Shown in pieces: positions 1 through 10,560 of a stretch of 64,000 nucleotides of DNA. The position numbers and the translations under genes are program-made. The DNA is from Paramacrobiotus metropolitanus (lineage: Eukaryota; Tardigrada; Eutardigrada; Parachela; Macrobiotidae), in the NCBI RefSeq assembly GCF_019649055.1, contig NW_026570258.1, positions 186,001 to 250,000 of the forward strand, read 5' to 3'. The notes under the pieces were generated by a model, which saw only the letters and a list, made by a program, of their open reading frames with translations, searched no databases and had not been told where the DNA came from. The stretch's first letter is position 1, and each line of letters begins with the position of its first letter.

Positions 1-1048
1 CCATTTGTTCCGGTTGAGCTGCCAGTTCAGCTGGGACTTCAGCCGCCGGTTCCGCCTGATGGGCTTCCGGCTGCTGTTCGGGTGGGACAAAGTTACGTTT
101 CGACTTATTTGTTAAGTCTACCGTAAGTCCGATTCCCGTCTCTCCAGATCCGGTCCGTTTTCCTGGTGGAGGTCTGGTCGGCTCTTTTCCGACTTGCCGG
201 ATCACGGCTCGTTGCTCTTCGATTCTGTCTCGAAGATCAACAGGACCGATCCTATGTCGAAGGTCATGTCCCGCAAGATTCTTACTTGGTCGGCGCTGCT
301 GTTGAGCCGCCGGTTGAGTCCGATTTCCGTGTTGAGGGATCTGCTGGGAAACAGTTGGACGAGCCTGTGTGACTACTGGCGTTGCCCTGTGTGGGATTGC
401 CATCAACTGTTCCTGAGTCGCCGGGGTAAAGGTAACCGGCTGTTGGGTTCCGTCCGGCATGTTCATCATCATTGTTATCGATGCACTGGTCAATGGTCGG
501 TGTGGGTCTCCGACGAAGACATCGCGTACATCGTGGATGAGCTGTTCGCTATCCGAGCGACCCTGTGTGGGTGCCGGTAACCGAATTTTTATTTCTGGTT
601 CATAGTCGGTCGGTGGGGGATGGACCTTCATCGAGGCAATTCGTTTGTCGACCTCTCTGATCTTCTTCTGGTCCTCCAATTGACGGTTAGCGTCTTGCAG
701 CTGGCGGTACTCCCACAGTCTATCCGTTAAGACTGGTGGTCGGGTTCCTTCCCATCTCGGGTCGCGGGTTCGTTGCCGCTGGAGTGTAGCCAGGTTATCC
801 TGTTCATGCGACTCTAGTTGGTCGACAAGGTATTCTCTGCCGGCCAGGTACCGATATGCGCTCAAGTTACCAGCGACAACATTAATGTAAAGTGCCGCCG
901 CCTGAGCTCGGTGTTGGGGTCCCGTGCCGGTAACTCGTTCGTTCGTGAAGGATACGATGCATTGCGCGCAAGGCAATCTGTTGTTGTCCCTCGTCGCGTT
1001 ATCCCTGCACTGTTGGCAGTCCACCGTGTAAGCTTCCGTTCGAGTCTG
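1..1048 (-). CDS. Giant element: accessory frame open at the left edge
   Basis: A minus-strand frame is open from 1048 to the first base of the window without a stop, so it continues outside. The first in-frame ATG is at 629-631, but coding-like sequence extends upstream of it. The protein has a four-cysteine cluster CQQCRDNATRDNNRLPCAQC (C-x2-C...C-x2-C, possible zinc binding), a short helical stretch, then a Pro/Gln/Thr-rich region. Composition matches the other accessory frames. Confidence 0.5.
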
Positions 1049-1268
1049 TCAAAACAAAGGTAAGCAAACCGTTTCTCGGTTGCGTCCTATGATTTACACC
1101 CTATAATTACTACGGTCGGGCCAGGTCGGTTCTCGAGCTGGTCCAAGACGCCTTTGTGGTCGTCTAATGAGGTAAGTCGACTTCTGTTGGTCGTTGGTCG
1201 GTGATGCCAATGTGGTGTCACTGGAGGAAGGTCGGTTATGCCTCTCCTCCGACGCGTTCTGCGTTCCC

Positions 1269-3449
1269 TCACTCCCGTGTGGGTGCTTCTGTCGACTCCG
1301 GTCGACTTGCTTGGTGCGAGTCAGCCAGCTCGGTTGACTGTGCCGAGGTGGATCGTCCCTTCGGTAAGTGTCCGTGCCGGTGAGTTGATGGGTTTAATGC
1401 GATGAACCGTTGGCCGCCCTGGACTTTTTCGGTGTTCGTGGCAATTCTTTGTTGGTAGAGTGCCTTCGATAAGACGAATTCCAGTTCGTCTTCCAGGGAA
1501 TACTTCTTGCGTCCGGCGATTACGTCCGGTTTGGCTTCGTATTTAGGGTCGACCAACTGCGGTTCTGCTGCTGTCCATTCGAACTCGAACCGTGCTGTAA
1601 GTTGGTGGAGTATTTCTCCACGGGTAAGTCCGTCGGGATGCCAGGACATTTCCATACACGCTTCGATGGCGTGTGTCCATCCTTCGTATGTTGAAGGGGC
1701 CGGGTCCTTTTTAGCCGGTGGGAACTCGTAGTACATCCGCTTTGTGCTGGTGTACGTACGTATTATCTTCCCGGCATGGTATCCCAGGTCGCAGTAATGT
1801 CGTACGTTATTCTGGCTGAGTTGTCGCCAGTCGCCCGTCTCATCTACCTTCCAATGTTGGAGGAGTTTGAAGGCGATTCTTGGTGTGGCGAATTTCGGTC
1901 CACGTGTAGCCAAGGCCTTCAGGGCGGCGAATGTGTACATCCATCCCGCATCGTATTCCGAAACACTCGGCTTCGGTTTTGAGGCCGATTTGATGCCGGT
2001 GTATTTGACCCTAACGTTGGTCAACGGGGGAATGTCGTCCGGCAACACTTCCATGGTGTCCTCATTCCATTCGGAGAGAAGTGGCCGCTCGTCAGTGTCA
2101 GGAGTTATCGGTATCCGTTTACCGTACTGACGAGGGATATACACTCCGCCATCGTCCTCATTGCCTTTGGACTCCTCGGCTTTGTCGCCGCTGTCCTTTT
2201 CTTCGGGTTGTTTATCCGGTATCTCCGGTTCGCCCTGGTGTTGAGGTGCCGAGCTCGACGGTGGTGGAGGTTTACCATCCTCGTCGTCGTCGTCATCGCT
2301 CTTTGGCGATCCGTTCCCAGGTGTTTGGAAATCGTCGTCGTCATCATCATCTTCGGTTTCTTCATCGGATGACGAGGTCGGTTCCGATGACTTCGGTTCC
2401 TTTTTCTTGGCCGGCTTAGTCGACTTCGTCTTGGTCGACTTTGACTTTCCCTTCTGCTGGGTCAAGTCTTCCGGTTCCGGGGAAATTTCCATGGGCGAGG
2501 ACGGCGGGAGTGACTGTACGTCCCTCGGAATGAACCGTCCTTTCGCGCTCCGAGTCGGTTTTGCCGTACTTGCTCGTCCCCCTGGAGCTGGTGCCGTGCC
2601 GACATATGTTGTCGGTTCGTGGGGTGCTCGAGGTCGGGGTAAGACTTGGACTCGTCTTTGTGACGACTGTCCAGCCGTACGAGCTATATGCAGCAAGGCG
2701 GCTGCATCCTCCGACGGTTGTTCGTTGGAGTCACTATACTCTTCAATAGGTTCCGTGCCAGCCGGAGGCTTGTCCGTGTTGACGTAAGACATCCGGAGGT
2801 TGAATTCACGCCGATGTTGTTCCGGTATGAAGTTAGGCACGGTATACCGTACCGGTACATCTCGTTCCGCATTGGTCGTTTGAAGGGTATGTTCCGCGAC
2901 CAAGGATTCGATTCGACCTGCTATATGGTCGATAATCTCATCGATGTTGCCCTTCTTGTCCATGTACATTACGTTATATACACGGGCAATCTGGACCAAA
3001 GTCGATCCACGGGGATTCCGGATATATCCGATACACCGTGCTATTCTAGTCGGTGTATCGTCCGCATTCCTGGCGGCTGCACTTTTGAGTGCCTTGATGA
3101 GGTCCGGTGGGAGCAGTTCGGCCATCCGTCCCCATTGTCGGTGAACGGCTACTGCTAATCCGAAATCCAAAGTCCAGGCGACGATCTGCATCATGAGTTG
3201 ATGCGTCAACCATTTTCCGGTTTCGCCTCCGACTTGGATGTTATTGGACAGGTCTCGGACCAAGGACTGGTAGATGTCCACGCCGTTTTTCCTGGCGTTT
3301 TCGATGCTCCTGACGACTTCAACGTGTACTCGGACGGTACGGATTAACGTATCGACCGGGTCATCCGGCTGTTCGTCCGGGAGACGCTCGCGTACATCGT
3401 CTGGGGCTGGCCACTGTGATTCATCAGTGTCCGCTCCATGGTCGAACAT
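1269..3449 (-). CDS. Giant element: 726-residue accessory frame with two winged-helix-like domains
   Basis: Residues about 1-200 look like a compact helical domain (LIRTVRVHVEVVRSIENA, LVRDLSNNIQVGGETGKW, IARCIGYIRNPRGSTLVQ). Residues about 290-450 are acidic and disordered with Asp runs. Residues about 495-690 resemble two tandem winged-helix units: first TPRIAFKLLQHWKVDETG through TSTKRMYYEF, then LTRGEILHQLTARFEFEW through GGQRFIALNP, each with helices followed by a beta-wing-like end. If right, it is a DNA-binding accessory protein. Fold assignment is by eye only. Confidence 0.55.
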   Translation of the reverse strand: MFDHGADTDESQWPAPDDVRERLPDEQPDDPVDTLIRTVRVHVEVVRSIENARKNGVDIYQSLVRDLSNNIQVGGETGKWLTHQLMMQIVAWTLDFGLAVAVHRQWGRMAELLPPDLIKALKSAAARNADDTPTRIARCIGYIRNPRGSTLVQIARVYNVMYMDKKGNIDEIIDHIAGRIESLVAEHTLQTTNAERDVPVRYTVPNFIPEQHRREFNLRMSYVNTDKPPAGTEPIEEYSDSNEQPSEDAAALLHIARTAGQSSQRRVQVLPRPRAPHEPTTYVGTAPAPGGRASTAKPTRSAKGRFIPRDVQSLPPSSPMEISPEPEDLTQQKGKSKSTKTKSTKPAKKKEPKSSEPTSSSDEETEDDDDDDDFQTPGNGSPKSDDDDDEDGKPPPPSSSAPQHQGEPEIPDKQPEEKDSGDKAEESKGNEDDGGVYIPRQYGKRIPITPDTDERPLLSEWNEDTMEVLPDDIPPLTNVRVKYTGIKSASKPKPSVSEYDAGWMYTFAALKALATRGPKFATPRIAFKLLQHWKVDETGDWRQLSQNNVRHYCDLGYHAGKIIRTYTSTKRMYYEFPPAKKDPAPSTYEGWTHAIEACMEMSWHPDGLTRGEILHQLTARFEFEWTAAEPQLVDPKYEAKPDVIAGRKKYSLEDELEFVLSKALYQQRIATNTEKVQGGQRFIALNPSTHRHGHLPKGRSTSAQSTELADSHQASRPESTEAPTRE

Positions 3450-3454
3450 TTCTT

Positions 3455-6400
3455 TCAGGTCGCCCTTAAATCCCTCATAGGGATCGCCATCTCCAGGTCG
3501 GAGATTGAGTCCTTTTCTTCAATATCCGAGATCTGATCGGATTCCACGTCAGACTGTTGTTTGGATGTGGAGGGCTGGGGTTGCTCGATCGGAGTCGGCG
3601 GTTTTGGTGGGTTCCGTAGCCGACCTCCTGAAGTCTTGGCCGGCTTTGTGCCGGTTCGCTCCATGACTTCTTTGAATTTACGCTCCACCGCATCCTTGTC
3701 GTGCGGTTGTTGAGCTTTCTCCTTTTGCTCGGTCCTTTGTGGGCCGGCATCCGAAATATCCAAGCCGTCGGATGACTTATGCCGCTTGGCCGGATTGGGC
3801 TTCGGCGTCTTCACCGTAGAGTCCGACTTCGGTTTGGTCGTCTCTTTGGCTTCCGACTTTACTGGTTTCTTCTGAGTTCCCGTCGGTTGCAGCTTAGCGG
3901 ATTGTTTCGCTGCTTCCTTCTTGGCCTTCCGTTTATCCTTGTGGGATTTCGCGGAATTGGCCGAGTTAATGACCCGTGTGTCGAGATCATCGTCGATCTG
4001 GACGGAAGGTTGTCTGGTCGGAGGGGGGACTTTCATCTTGACGGGTTGCTGTGCCGTCTTCTTGGTCGACTTGGGTTCCGGAGCGGTGGCTTTATGTCGA
4101 GTCGGCGTAGCCGCTTGTAGGGCTTTAGGTCGACTCTTTTCCGCTCGGTAATGTTCTCCCATACGTTTCATAACGTCGGCCATCTTCTCGGTAAGTCGGT
4201 CGTGGTCGCGCCGAGCTTCCGTGGTGTTTCCGACTATACTGGAACGTCGGATTCTCAGCGAGTGCCAGAGTTCCCTGTCCTCCGGGTATGCCATGTCGAT
4301 GCAGGCATCCTGTTCCGACCTCGTCAGGTCCTTGACATGTTGTAAGGCTGGGTCATCGTGGAATTCGCGTGACGAGTCCTGGGGTGGTTTCTCTTTTATC
4401 GTACTCCGTTTGGTCGGTATATTTACCGACTCCTTTACCGACTCGTTCGTTCGAGACTCGTCAATTGTTAGACGTGGGCCGGAGTGTATCGAGGTCGGTT
4501 CGTCCCTTTGTGGTGACGTTTGGACCGTTATTTCGACTCGCGCTTCCGAAGGGGATGTTGTGTCCATCGCGTCTTCGGTTTTCTTCGGTTTGGTCGGAGT
4601 ATTCCGAGGTGTGAACCTGAGTGGACTCTCCATTATCGGTTGACTCGGCAGCTTAGTCGGCTGGGATGCTGATCGGGTCGGCGAAATTTGTTTGGCCGGC
4701 GATCTGCCTCGTTTCGGCGTGGATCCCTTCAGTGGTGCCGCTGCCTTCTGTTGCATGGAGTCATCGGAGTCTACGTTGTCCGCATTCTCTTCATCTTCAC
4801 TACTATCCGACATTGTTATCGGAATCTTCTCGGTAACCTCTTCTCCGGGCCGAGGTTGGATTTCCAGCGTGTAAGCGCCCGGGTTGATGCTCGGATTGCG
4901 GAGCCGTTGAATTGTTTGGATCATGGTCGGGTCCAGCGGGAGTTGTCGTAACTCCTGCTTTCCGCATCTTAATGTGACCAACCGTCTCAAGACTTTGTCT
5001 CTGTCCTGGATTGTGGCATGAATCTTCTGGGCCGTTTGAGTCTGTTGCTCTTCGGTCATGGTCCGATCTCGGATACCTCCTTGAAGTTGTGCTTCGTAAA
5101 GTATCCGTTGAAGATCCAGTGTTTTGGCTTGGCTGACCAACTTCTTGTGGATGCCGGGAGTAAATAAGGCCTTCGCTCCCATCACTTTCCGTGACGGGCT
5201 CGGCTTCTCTTCAGCCGGTGGTAGGGAAGACGGAGTCGCCTTCAGGATTTCCAAGAGTCGTTCCTTGGTCCTGACTGGTGATGGCGACTTTGGCGGGAAG
5301 AGACGCCTGCGTGGACCGTGCTCTTCAATGTTATCCGTCAGTTTCGGCTTCCTGGCGAATTTCGGTGAGTTTGATCCGCCAGGTTGGAGGACGAGTCGAC
5401 CGTCGGGTGTTCGTTCACTCTGCGGTTCTCTTTGTGAGAGCCCAGGTAACGTGGTCGGTCGTTCGAGGGGATTAGGTCGGCTAGTTTCCGTTGCTGGAGC
5501 TTCCTCGGACGTGTCCATCGGCTCGTCTTCACCTTCGAGTCCTGGTACCGGTACTTCGTCCATCGGTTCGTCTTGGTGACTCGCCGGTGGGACTACCTGT
5601 GTCGGTTTGACAGGTTGTACCTTAGGCTTTTTAGCGGAGGGCGGCTTCTTCAGCTTGCGTTGCGCTTCCGCTTCCTTCCGCTTGTAGAAGTCGTCTACGA
5701 AGGACTGAATCATGGCCGTCAAAGTTTGCAGCCGTTCCTGGTTCTTTGCCGACCACACCGTTGTTGGTCGGAGGATGAATCGGGCTTCCTTGGCGTTATT
5801 CTCCAAGTGTCCGAGATTGATATCGATCTGACAATACTGCGGACTCCGTTGGTCGGTCTCGTCCATCATCTTCCGAAGTTCGACGATGACAGCGTCCGCT
5901 CGCAGTAACTGTGTGTTAACTGCTTTTACCCATTCAAGGTCGGGTTTGGCTGGTGGGGCTAGAGGTGGAAGTCGGACAGAATCGAAACTCGGTTTCCGAG
6001 CCGACTGGATCTTTGTGATCCGAGACGGTCGACCTTCAGTCATGGCGTTTGTTGCCAAGCTGGTCGATTCCTGTTCTTTGTCCCGTTCCTTCTCTTCCTC
6101 GTACTCGTTTACCCTTGTCTCCAACCATGAGGTCGTTCGAATCAAATGTTGTCGAGTCCTGGTCGTCTGTGGGGCGTCCGGATGACAGAGTCGTCGTATG
6201 AACCGAGCATTGTTTCCCCACGCTAGGATATCTCGATCCAAGTCGTTCGCTTCTTGGCTGTTGTCTTCGCAAAAATTTCTGCGGGCTCTCATCTCTGTGA
6301 TGAGTTCCGCTACTCTAGCCAGTAGTTTGACTATATGTGGCGCGACCGTACTCGGCAGTTCGTCCGTGTCCGGTATGGCTTCCATGATCCGAGCTTCTGT

Positions 6401-7249
6401 AGCCGGAGACATGGGTCGGTCGGCCATTTCCATCGGTTTCGGTTGGGCCAAACCTGCTGTTGAGGTCGGCTGAATCCGAGCTGTTGTCGAACTCGGCTGA
6501 CTCGAGGTGTTCGGCTGTTGCGAACCGGATGCGCGTTGTGCTGCCTTCCGTTGTTCCTCGAGCTCCTTTCGCCGTAAGATTTCGAGGTCAGTTTGAACAT
6601 CTTGGATGTGCATCTGGGAGACTCTAATTTGGTCTTCAATTGCCGTCCGGATGTTACGGATGGTCGGATCTGTTCCGTCCATGTTGTCAACTTGACGTTG
6701 CAAGCTATCGGCAATCCTTTGTGTACGAGCCAACTTGTCGTTGAGGGCTTCACGCTTTTCTGCCAATGTGGGCTCGAGCGGTTGTTCCGAAGCAGTCGGC
6801 TGCGGCTGACTAGGGGTCGGCTGAACCCTTTGTGGGTTAACCTCTAGAATTTTCCATAAATCTTCGACCCGCCTTGAGCAGATGCTATACTGCTGGTCCA
6901 AGGCGTTGCGCATTTGCTTCTCCATGGCGTTATTCGGGTCGAGTTCCCGGAGTTGTTTTCCGAGCTTCTCCATGACGTCGACCGCTTCGCGGTATTGGTT
7001 CTCAACTTCACCGATGTCGACTGCCTTTGGTTCGGCTGCCTCGGCGAATGGAAGTTCGACGTCAAGTCCAGGTGATGGAACTGGGGAAGGTGGTTTCCCA
7101 CGAGCTGGTACTGGCGCTCCCGCTTTGTTCGGGTTTGCCAAGTACTGTTTGACATGATCGATCACCGACTGAAGTGCTTCAATTAGCCGGTCCCGGTTCG
7201 GGCCTGGCGGTGGGATTCCCCATGAGCCTAGAGTATCGGCCCAATCCAA
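3455..7249 (-). CDS. Giant element: 1264-residue accessory frame, the longest in the window
   Basis: Residues about 1-560 contain at least five helical-hairpin modules of the same design (MEKLGKQLRELDPNNAMEKQ, SLQRQVDNMDGTDPTIRNIR, ELRKMMDETDQRSPQYCQID and others) joined by Pro/Thr/Ser linkers. Residues about 560-1264 are mostly disordered, Lys/Pro/Ser/Thr/Glu-rich, with some helical patches (ERLLEILKATP, DRDKVLRRLVTLRCGKQELR). The Lys-rich C-terminal half could bind nucleic acid, which is inference. It is one unbroken frame of 3.8 kb, which argues for recent selection or recent insertion. Confidence 0.65.
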   Translation of the reverse strand: MDWADTLGSWGIPPPGPNRDRLIEALQSVIDHVKQYLANPNKAGAPVPARGKPPSPVPSPGLDVELPFAEAAEPKAVDIGEVENQYREAVDVMEKLGKQLRELDPNNAMEKQMRNALDQQYSICSRRVEDLWKILEVNPQRVQPTPSQPQPTASEQPLEPTLAEKREALNDKLARTQRIADSLQRQVDNMDGTDPTIRNIRTAIEDQIRVSQMHIQDVQTDLEILRRKELEEQRKAAQRASGSQQPNTSSQPSSTTARIQPTSTAGLAQPKPMEMADRPMSPATEARIMEAIPDTDELPSTVAPHIVKLLARVAELITEMRARRNFCEDNSQEANDLDRDILAWGNNARFIRRLCHPDAPQTTRTRQHLIRTTSWLETRVNEYEEEKERDKEQESTSLATNAMTEGRPSRITKIQSARKPSFDSVRLPPLAPPAKPDLEWVKAVNTQLLRADAVIVELRKMMDETDQRSPQYCQIDINLGHLENNAKEARFILRPTTVWSAKNQERLQTLTAMIQSFVDDFYKRKEAEAQRKLKKPPSAKKPKVQPVKPTQVVPPASHQDEPMDEVPVPGLEGEDEPMDTSEEAPATETSRPNPLERPTTLPGLSQREPQSERTPDGRLVLQPGGSNSPKFARKPKLTDNIEEHGPRRRLFPPKSPSPVRTKERLLEILKATPSSLPPAEEKPSPSRKVMGAKALFTPGIHKKLVSQAKTLDLQRILYEAQLQGGIRDRTMTEEQQTQTAQKIHATIQDRDKVLRRLVTLRCGKQELRQLPLDPTMIQTIQRLRNPSINPGAYTLEIQPRPGEEVTEKIPITMSDSSEDEENADNVDSDDSMQQKAAAPLKGSTPKRGRSPAKQISPTRSASQPTKLPSQPIMESPLRFTPRNTPTKPKKTEDAMDTTSPSEARVEITVQTSPQRDEPTSIHSGPRLTIDESRTNESVKESVNIPTKRSTIKEKPPQDSSREFHDDPALQHVKDLTRSEQDACIDMAYPEDRELWHSLRIRRSSIVGNTTEARRDHDRLTEKMADVMKRMGEHYRAEKSRPKALQAATPTRHKATAPEPKSTKKTAQQPVKMKVPPPTRQPSVQIDDDLDTRVINSANSAKSHKDKRKAKKEAAKQSAKLQPTGTQKKPVKSEAKETTKPKSDSTVKTPKPNPAKRHKSSDGLDISDAGPQRTEQKEKAQQPHDKDAVERKFKEVMERTGTKPAKTSGGRLRNPPKPPTPIEQPQPSTSKQQSDVESDQISDIEEKDSISDLEMAIPMRDLRAT

Positions 7250-7938
7250 CTCGAGTCGTAGTGCTCGGTCGATCCGGGTGAGGTCGGTTTCTCTTGTTCC
7301 GTTAGGGTTCCACTAAGTCGATGGTAAAAGATGTCGGCCAAATCCTGTCCAGCTTGGGTAATTATGTCCAAGTTGGCGGTTAAGTTTTCCATTGGTGTCG
7401 TGCCGACTAGAGTCATCACCGCTGTCGTAGTCGGTGCTGGTCGGCGAGGTGGAGACGGCGTGGCGATCCGAGTGTACTCGGGTTCCGCGTTGAGGATCTC
7501 TGTGATCCGCTCAACTACCGACCTGAGTTGTCGTTCGTCGACTTCGGTCGGTTCTTCTTTGCGGAGTAAGTCATCTGCCTTTTTCAAGTAGGCTGTCAAG
7601 TCGTTCATCTTCTGCCGTGCCACTCTCAGAGTTTCGCCGTCAGTTGGCGTATTCTGTACGAAAGTCCGCTGGAGGTCTTCCAGTAGGTCCCATCCATCGG
7701 TGATTAAGGACATCTTTTCTCTGCGGCTTTTCCGCATTGCCGAATGCATCTCTGCCGCCGATGAGGTCGACGGTAACGCGTCCGAGGCTTCCGTGTCCGA
7801 GTCGTGTGGTCGGTGATAGCCCCGTGACTCTGGTCGGCGCTGGCGTCGGCTATATTCCCGCAACTGGTTTATGCCGTTCATTACGAGTTGAAAATGAACT
7901 CCCGGTTCGACCGTGCCTGGCTGTATCAGGTCCCTCAC
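7228..7938 (-). CDS. Giant element: 236-residue accessory frame with helical hairpins
   Basis: Same style as its neighbours: an Arg/Ser-rich stretch, a helical hairpin block (LLEDLQRTFVQNTPTDGETL... then DLTAYLKKADDLLRKEEP), a Pro/Thr linker (PPRRPAPTTTAV), and the start of another helical block. It overlaps the next frame slightly. No recognised family. Confidence 0.55.
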   Translation of the reverse strand: MRDLIQPGTVEPGVHFQLVMNGINQLREYSRRQRRPESRGYHRPHDSDTEASDALPSTSSAAEMHSAMRKSRREKMSLITDGWDLLEDLQRTFVQNTPTDGETLRVARQKMNDLTAYLKKADDLLRKEEPTEVDERQLRSVVERITEILNAEPEYTRIATPSPPRRPAPTTTAVMTLVGTTPMENLTANLDIITQAGQDLADIFYHRLSGTLTEQEKPTSPGSTEHYDSSWIGPIL

Positions 7939-8010
7939 AAGTTGTATGTGAGTGGCGAACTCGGAAGTTATCCTCTGCGCGTTCGGCTCGAGTCCATTTT
8001 CGGCACGTTG

Positions 8011-10515
8011 CTAAATCCGTTTTAGAATATCTTCCGCCTCCTGTATAGCGATTCCGCCGTAGAGGATTGTCCTGTCGGGTGGTGAAGGTTTCGCCGCTAC
8101 GGCCTGTGTGGTCGTCAGCGGAGGCGATGATATCGGTGAAGTCATAACGGCTCCCGGTAGTAACGTCGTCGGTTGGACGTTATCCGTCAGTAAGGACGGG
8201 AGTTTCTCCGCCGAGATAGCCGTCTTCACCTGATCCATGACTGTTCGGAGTCGGTGTTTGTCCACCTCTGTGGTGGGCAAGCCGTACCGAGTGAGATCTT
8301 CAGTTAGCCCTATGTGGGCTATGAGATCGTGGATTTTCCGGACTGGATCTAGGTTGGTAGGATCTCGGATTCCATCAGCTATGCGTCCGTAGATTCCTTG
8401 GAGAGCTTCTTTGCCGTCCAGGATGGTTTTCCAGACCTCTGTCGTCTGGTCATCCTGTCCGATCTGAAATGCCATCGCATGGTACCGGGGCTGGGGAACC
8501 TGTTGTTCGGCTCCGCCTGTTTGGCTCTGGATTATCTGTCGAATCCTCCGGTAATGCATGTTTAGTCGAACGGCCTGATCATCTGTGGTTATGCCGCCGT
8601 CCTGTTCGGCAAGTCTGCGGGCGATCCGTAAACTTCGGTAAAGGTCGTTTACTAACCGTGCTCTGTTGGTTACGGCGACCAAGTCTCCGCCTTGCGTCAT
8701 CCTCACTTCGTCGAGGATTCGATCTCCCGTTCGGATAGCGGCCTGTACTTCTGCCAATGTGGGCATTTGTACGTCTTCTGACCGTCGTTCGGCTGCGTCC
8801 AGGTTCTGGGCAAGCTGTGGATACAGGTTAGCTCGGTTCTGAGCATTCCGTATCCTGTTCCGGATTGCATTTAGCGAATCCAGACTTGTCGGCATTCCGG
8901 TCGTTAAGTAAGACCGAAGTCCTGACATGAAGTCGCGGATGGCCCTCCTGTGGCTATCGAGGTTCGTTGCCTCGGTAGTCCCTGCCTGTGTATCTTCTAA
9001 TACCGTGTCCATCCGACCTGTGACTATTGTAGCCATTCGCAGGAAATCCCGCAGCTCCTGCAGTGTTGGGAGCGGTTCGACGGGTGGCCCTTGTGGGACC
9101 TGTTGTATCGGGTTCAGCTGGAAGGTCGGAACTTTGATCAGCGGATTAGAGCTGAGCGTCATTAACGGTGAAGGTTGAGTTCCGGTCGGGACAACTGCTG
9201 GTTGAGTCGTCGTCGGCTGTAAAGCTCGGATTTCATTCTCCTTCTCCGTCAACCTCTTAGTCCAATATCCGATTAGTTCGGAGTTAGATTGGACGGCTGA
9301 GGGGTAATATTCCTTGGTTGGATCAAGTGTAGCCAGGCGCTTCTTCACTTCATTTATTTCATGAAGGTATTCGCTGCGTTTTTGCGCTAGAGCGTCCAGC
9401 CGGGCTAATCGGATTTCTTCGTCAATCACCGCCTGTGTGGTCGGTGCTGATATTCCCGACGAGCGCAAGTTTTGTTCCTGTGCTCGTATCCGCTTCTCCG
9501 AGTCGGCTGCAATGTCGACTTGTTGATCTTCCTGTCGGCGTATTCTGCCGAATTCAGCCGTGTAATTATCCATGTTCTGAGGAAGGCGTGTCCATGACAC
9601 TCTTAGCTTTACGGCCTCTTTCATGGCCTCCTCCTTCCGGAGACGTAGTTTTCCGATCTCCAGTGAGGGTGTTCGGCCAGGCGTTTGTCGGCCTGCCGAA
9701 GTCGACGGAATTGGTTGAGACGTCGGCGTGACAACCTGTGTGGTTATCGCCGGGGGCCCTGGGTCCGGGTCTCCTAGTCTCTGGCCAACATGCCGAGCTA
9801 CCGCTTGTTGGCAGATTCGGAGGGTTTCCTTTTCTTCGGCATGAAGCTTCAAGGTGGCGTCGTTCAGACGGTTCTCGTAGTACGACAGTTCAGCCAACAA
9901 CTTCGTTCTGTACGGCGTGTGGCTCGGATCCATCTGTGAGGTCTGCGTAAGTGCTTGGCTGATCGTGTCTATGTGAGCACGAGCCAATTTTGCCTGTTGA
10001 CGCAATTCCTCTTCGGTTCTGCCGTTAGTGTTGATTTCTTGGACGACCGCAAAAGGTGGAGGCATCGACGTTACGACCTGTGTGGCCGTCGTCGAGACAG
10101 GCACTTGTTGGCTCTGTCCTCCGACCTGACTTCTATGCTGGTTCAGCCGGTTCATTAAGTGGGTCGTCGCGTTTGGATCCATCCAGAGGTTCTGTCGTCC
10201 GGGTGGTCTAAGATGATTCGGCGAGATCGGTGGCGTAAGCAATACTGGCCTTGGTGGCGAGATTATGCCGTCCGGTCTGACCATACTCATCGTTGCGATC
10301 GTCATAGGTGGCATTCCGGGCGTAGGCGGAACCGCTACGAATCGCATCGGTGGTGGGTATGCGAAACTATTCGGCGCCAGTGTGGGCGTCGTATAGATTG
10401 GACCCGCTGTGTTAGCCATTCCTGGCGCCATTGTGGGCACCGTGTAAATCGTTACGGGCGTGTTCGCCATCCCTGACACCATTGTCGATGTCGGGTAAGT
10501 TGCTCCGGTCATCAT
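8011..10515 (-). CDS. Giant element: 834-residue accessory frame with helical-hairpin modules
   Basis: The N-terminal 110 residues are Pro/Thr/Met-rich, with a repeated MANT.....IYT.PT phrase. From about residue 150 on, blocks of roughly 55-70 residues repeat: two amphipathic helices separated by a D-P or N-L-D turn, for example DTISQALTQTSQMDPSHT, EVKKRLATLDPTKEYYPS and TVLEDTQAGTTEATNLDSHR. Blocks are separated by Pro/Thr linkers with TTQ[VA]V. I know of no Ty3 protein like this. A structural or scaffolding role is inference. Confidence 0.6.
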   Translation of the reverse strand: MMTGATYPTSTMVSGMANTPVTIYTVPTMAPGMANTAGPIYTTPTLAPNSFAYPPPMRFVAVPPTPGMPPMTIATMSMVRPDGIISPPRPVLLTPPISPNHLRPPGRQNLWMDPNATTHLMNRLNQHRSQVGGQSQQVPVSTTATQVVTSMPPPFAVVQEINTNGRTEEELRQQAKLARAHIDTISQALTQTSQMDPSHTPYRTKLLAELSYYENRLNDATLKLHAEEKETLRICQQAVARHVGQRLGDPDPGPPAITTQVVTPTSQPIPSTSAGRQTPGRTPSLEIGKLRLRKEEAMKEAVKLRVSWTRLPQNMDNYTAEFGRIRRQEDQQVDIAADSEKRIRAQEQNLRSSGISAPTTQAVIDEEIRLARLDALAQKRSEYLHEINEVKKRLATLDPTKEYYPSAVQSNSELIGYWTKRLTEKENEIRALQPTTTQPAVVPTGTQPSPLMTLSSNPLIKVPTFQLNPIQQVPQGPPVEPLPTLQELRDFLRMATIVTGRMDTVLEDTQAGTTEATNLDSHRRAIRDFMSGLRSYLTTGMPTSLDSLNAIRNRIRNAQNRANLYPQLAQNLDAAERRSEDVQMPTLAEVQAAIRTGDRILDEVRMTQGGDLVAVTNRARLVNDLYRSLRIARRLAEQDGGITTDDQAVRLNMHYRRIRQIIQSQTGGAEQQVPQPRYHAMAFQIGQDDQTTEVWKTILDGKEALQGIYGRIADGIRDPTNLDPVRKIHDLIAHIGLTEDLTRYGLPTTEVDKHRLRTVMDQVKTAISAEKLPSLLTDNVQPTTLLPGAVMTSPISSPPLTTTQAVAAKPSPPDRTILYGGIAIQEAEDILKRI

Positions 10516-10560
10516 TGTTGATGCCGAGCTGGTCGGTCCGACTATTGTAGTCGGTACCGG

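Noticed and set aside
1269-3449. Env-like glycoprotein in the giant element
   Set aside because: None of the post-integrase frames shows a signal peptide, a C-terminal membrane anchor or a cysteine-rich ectodomain.
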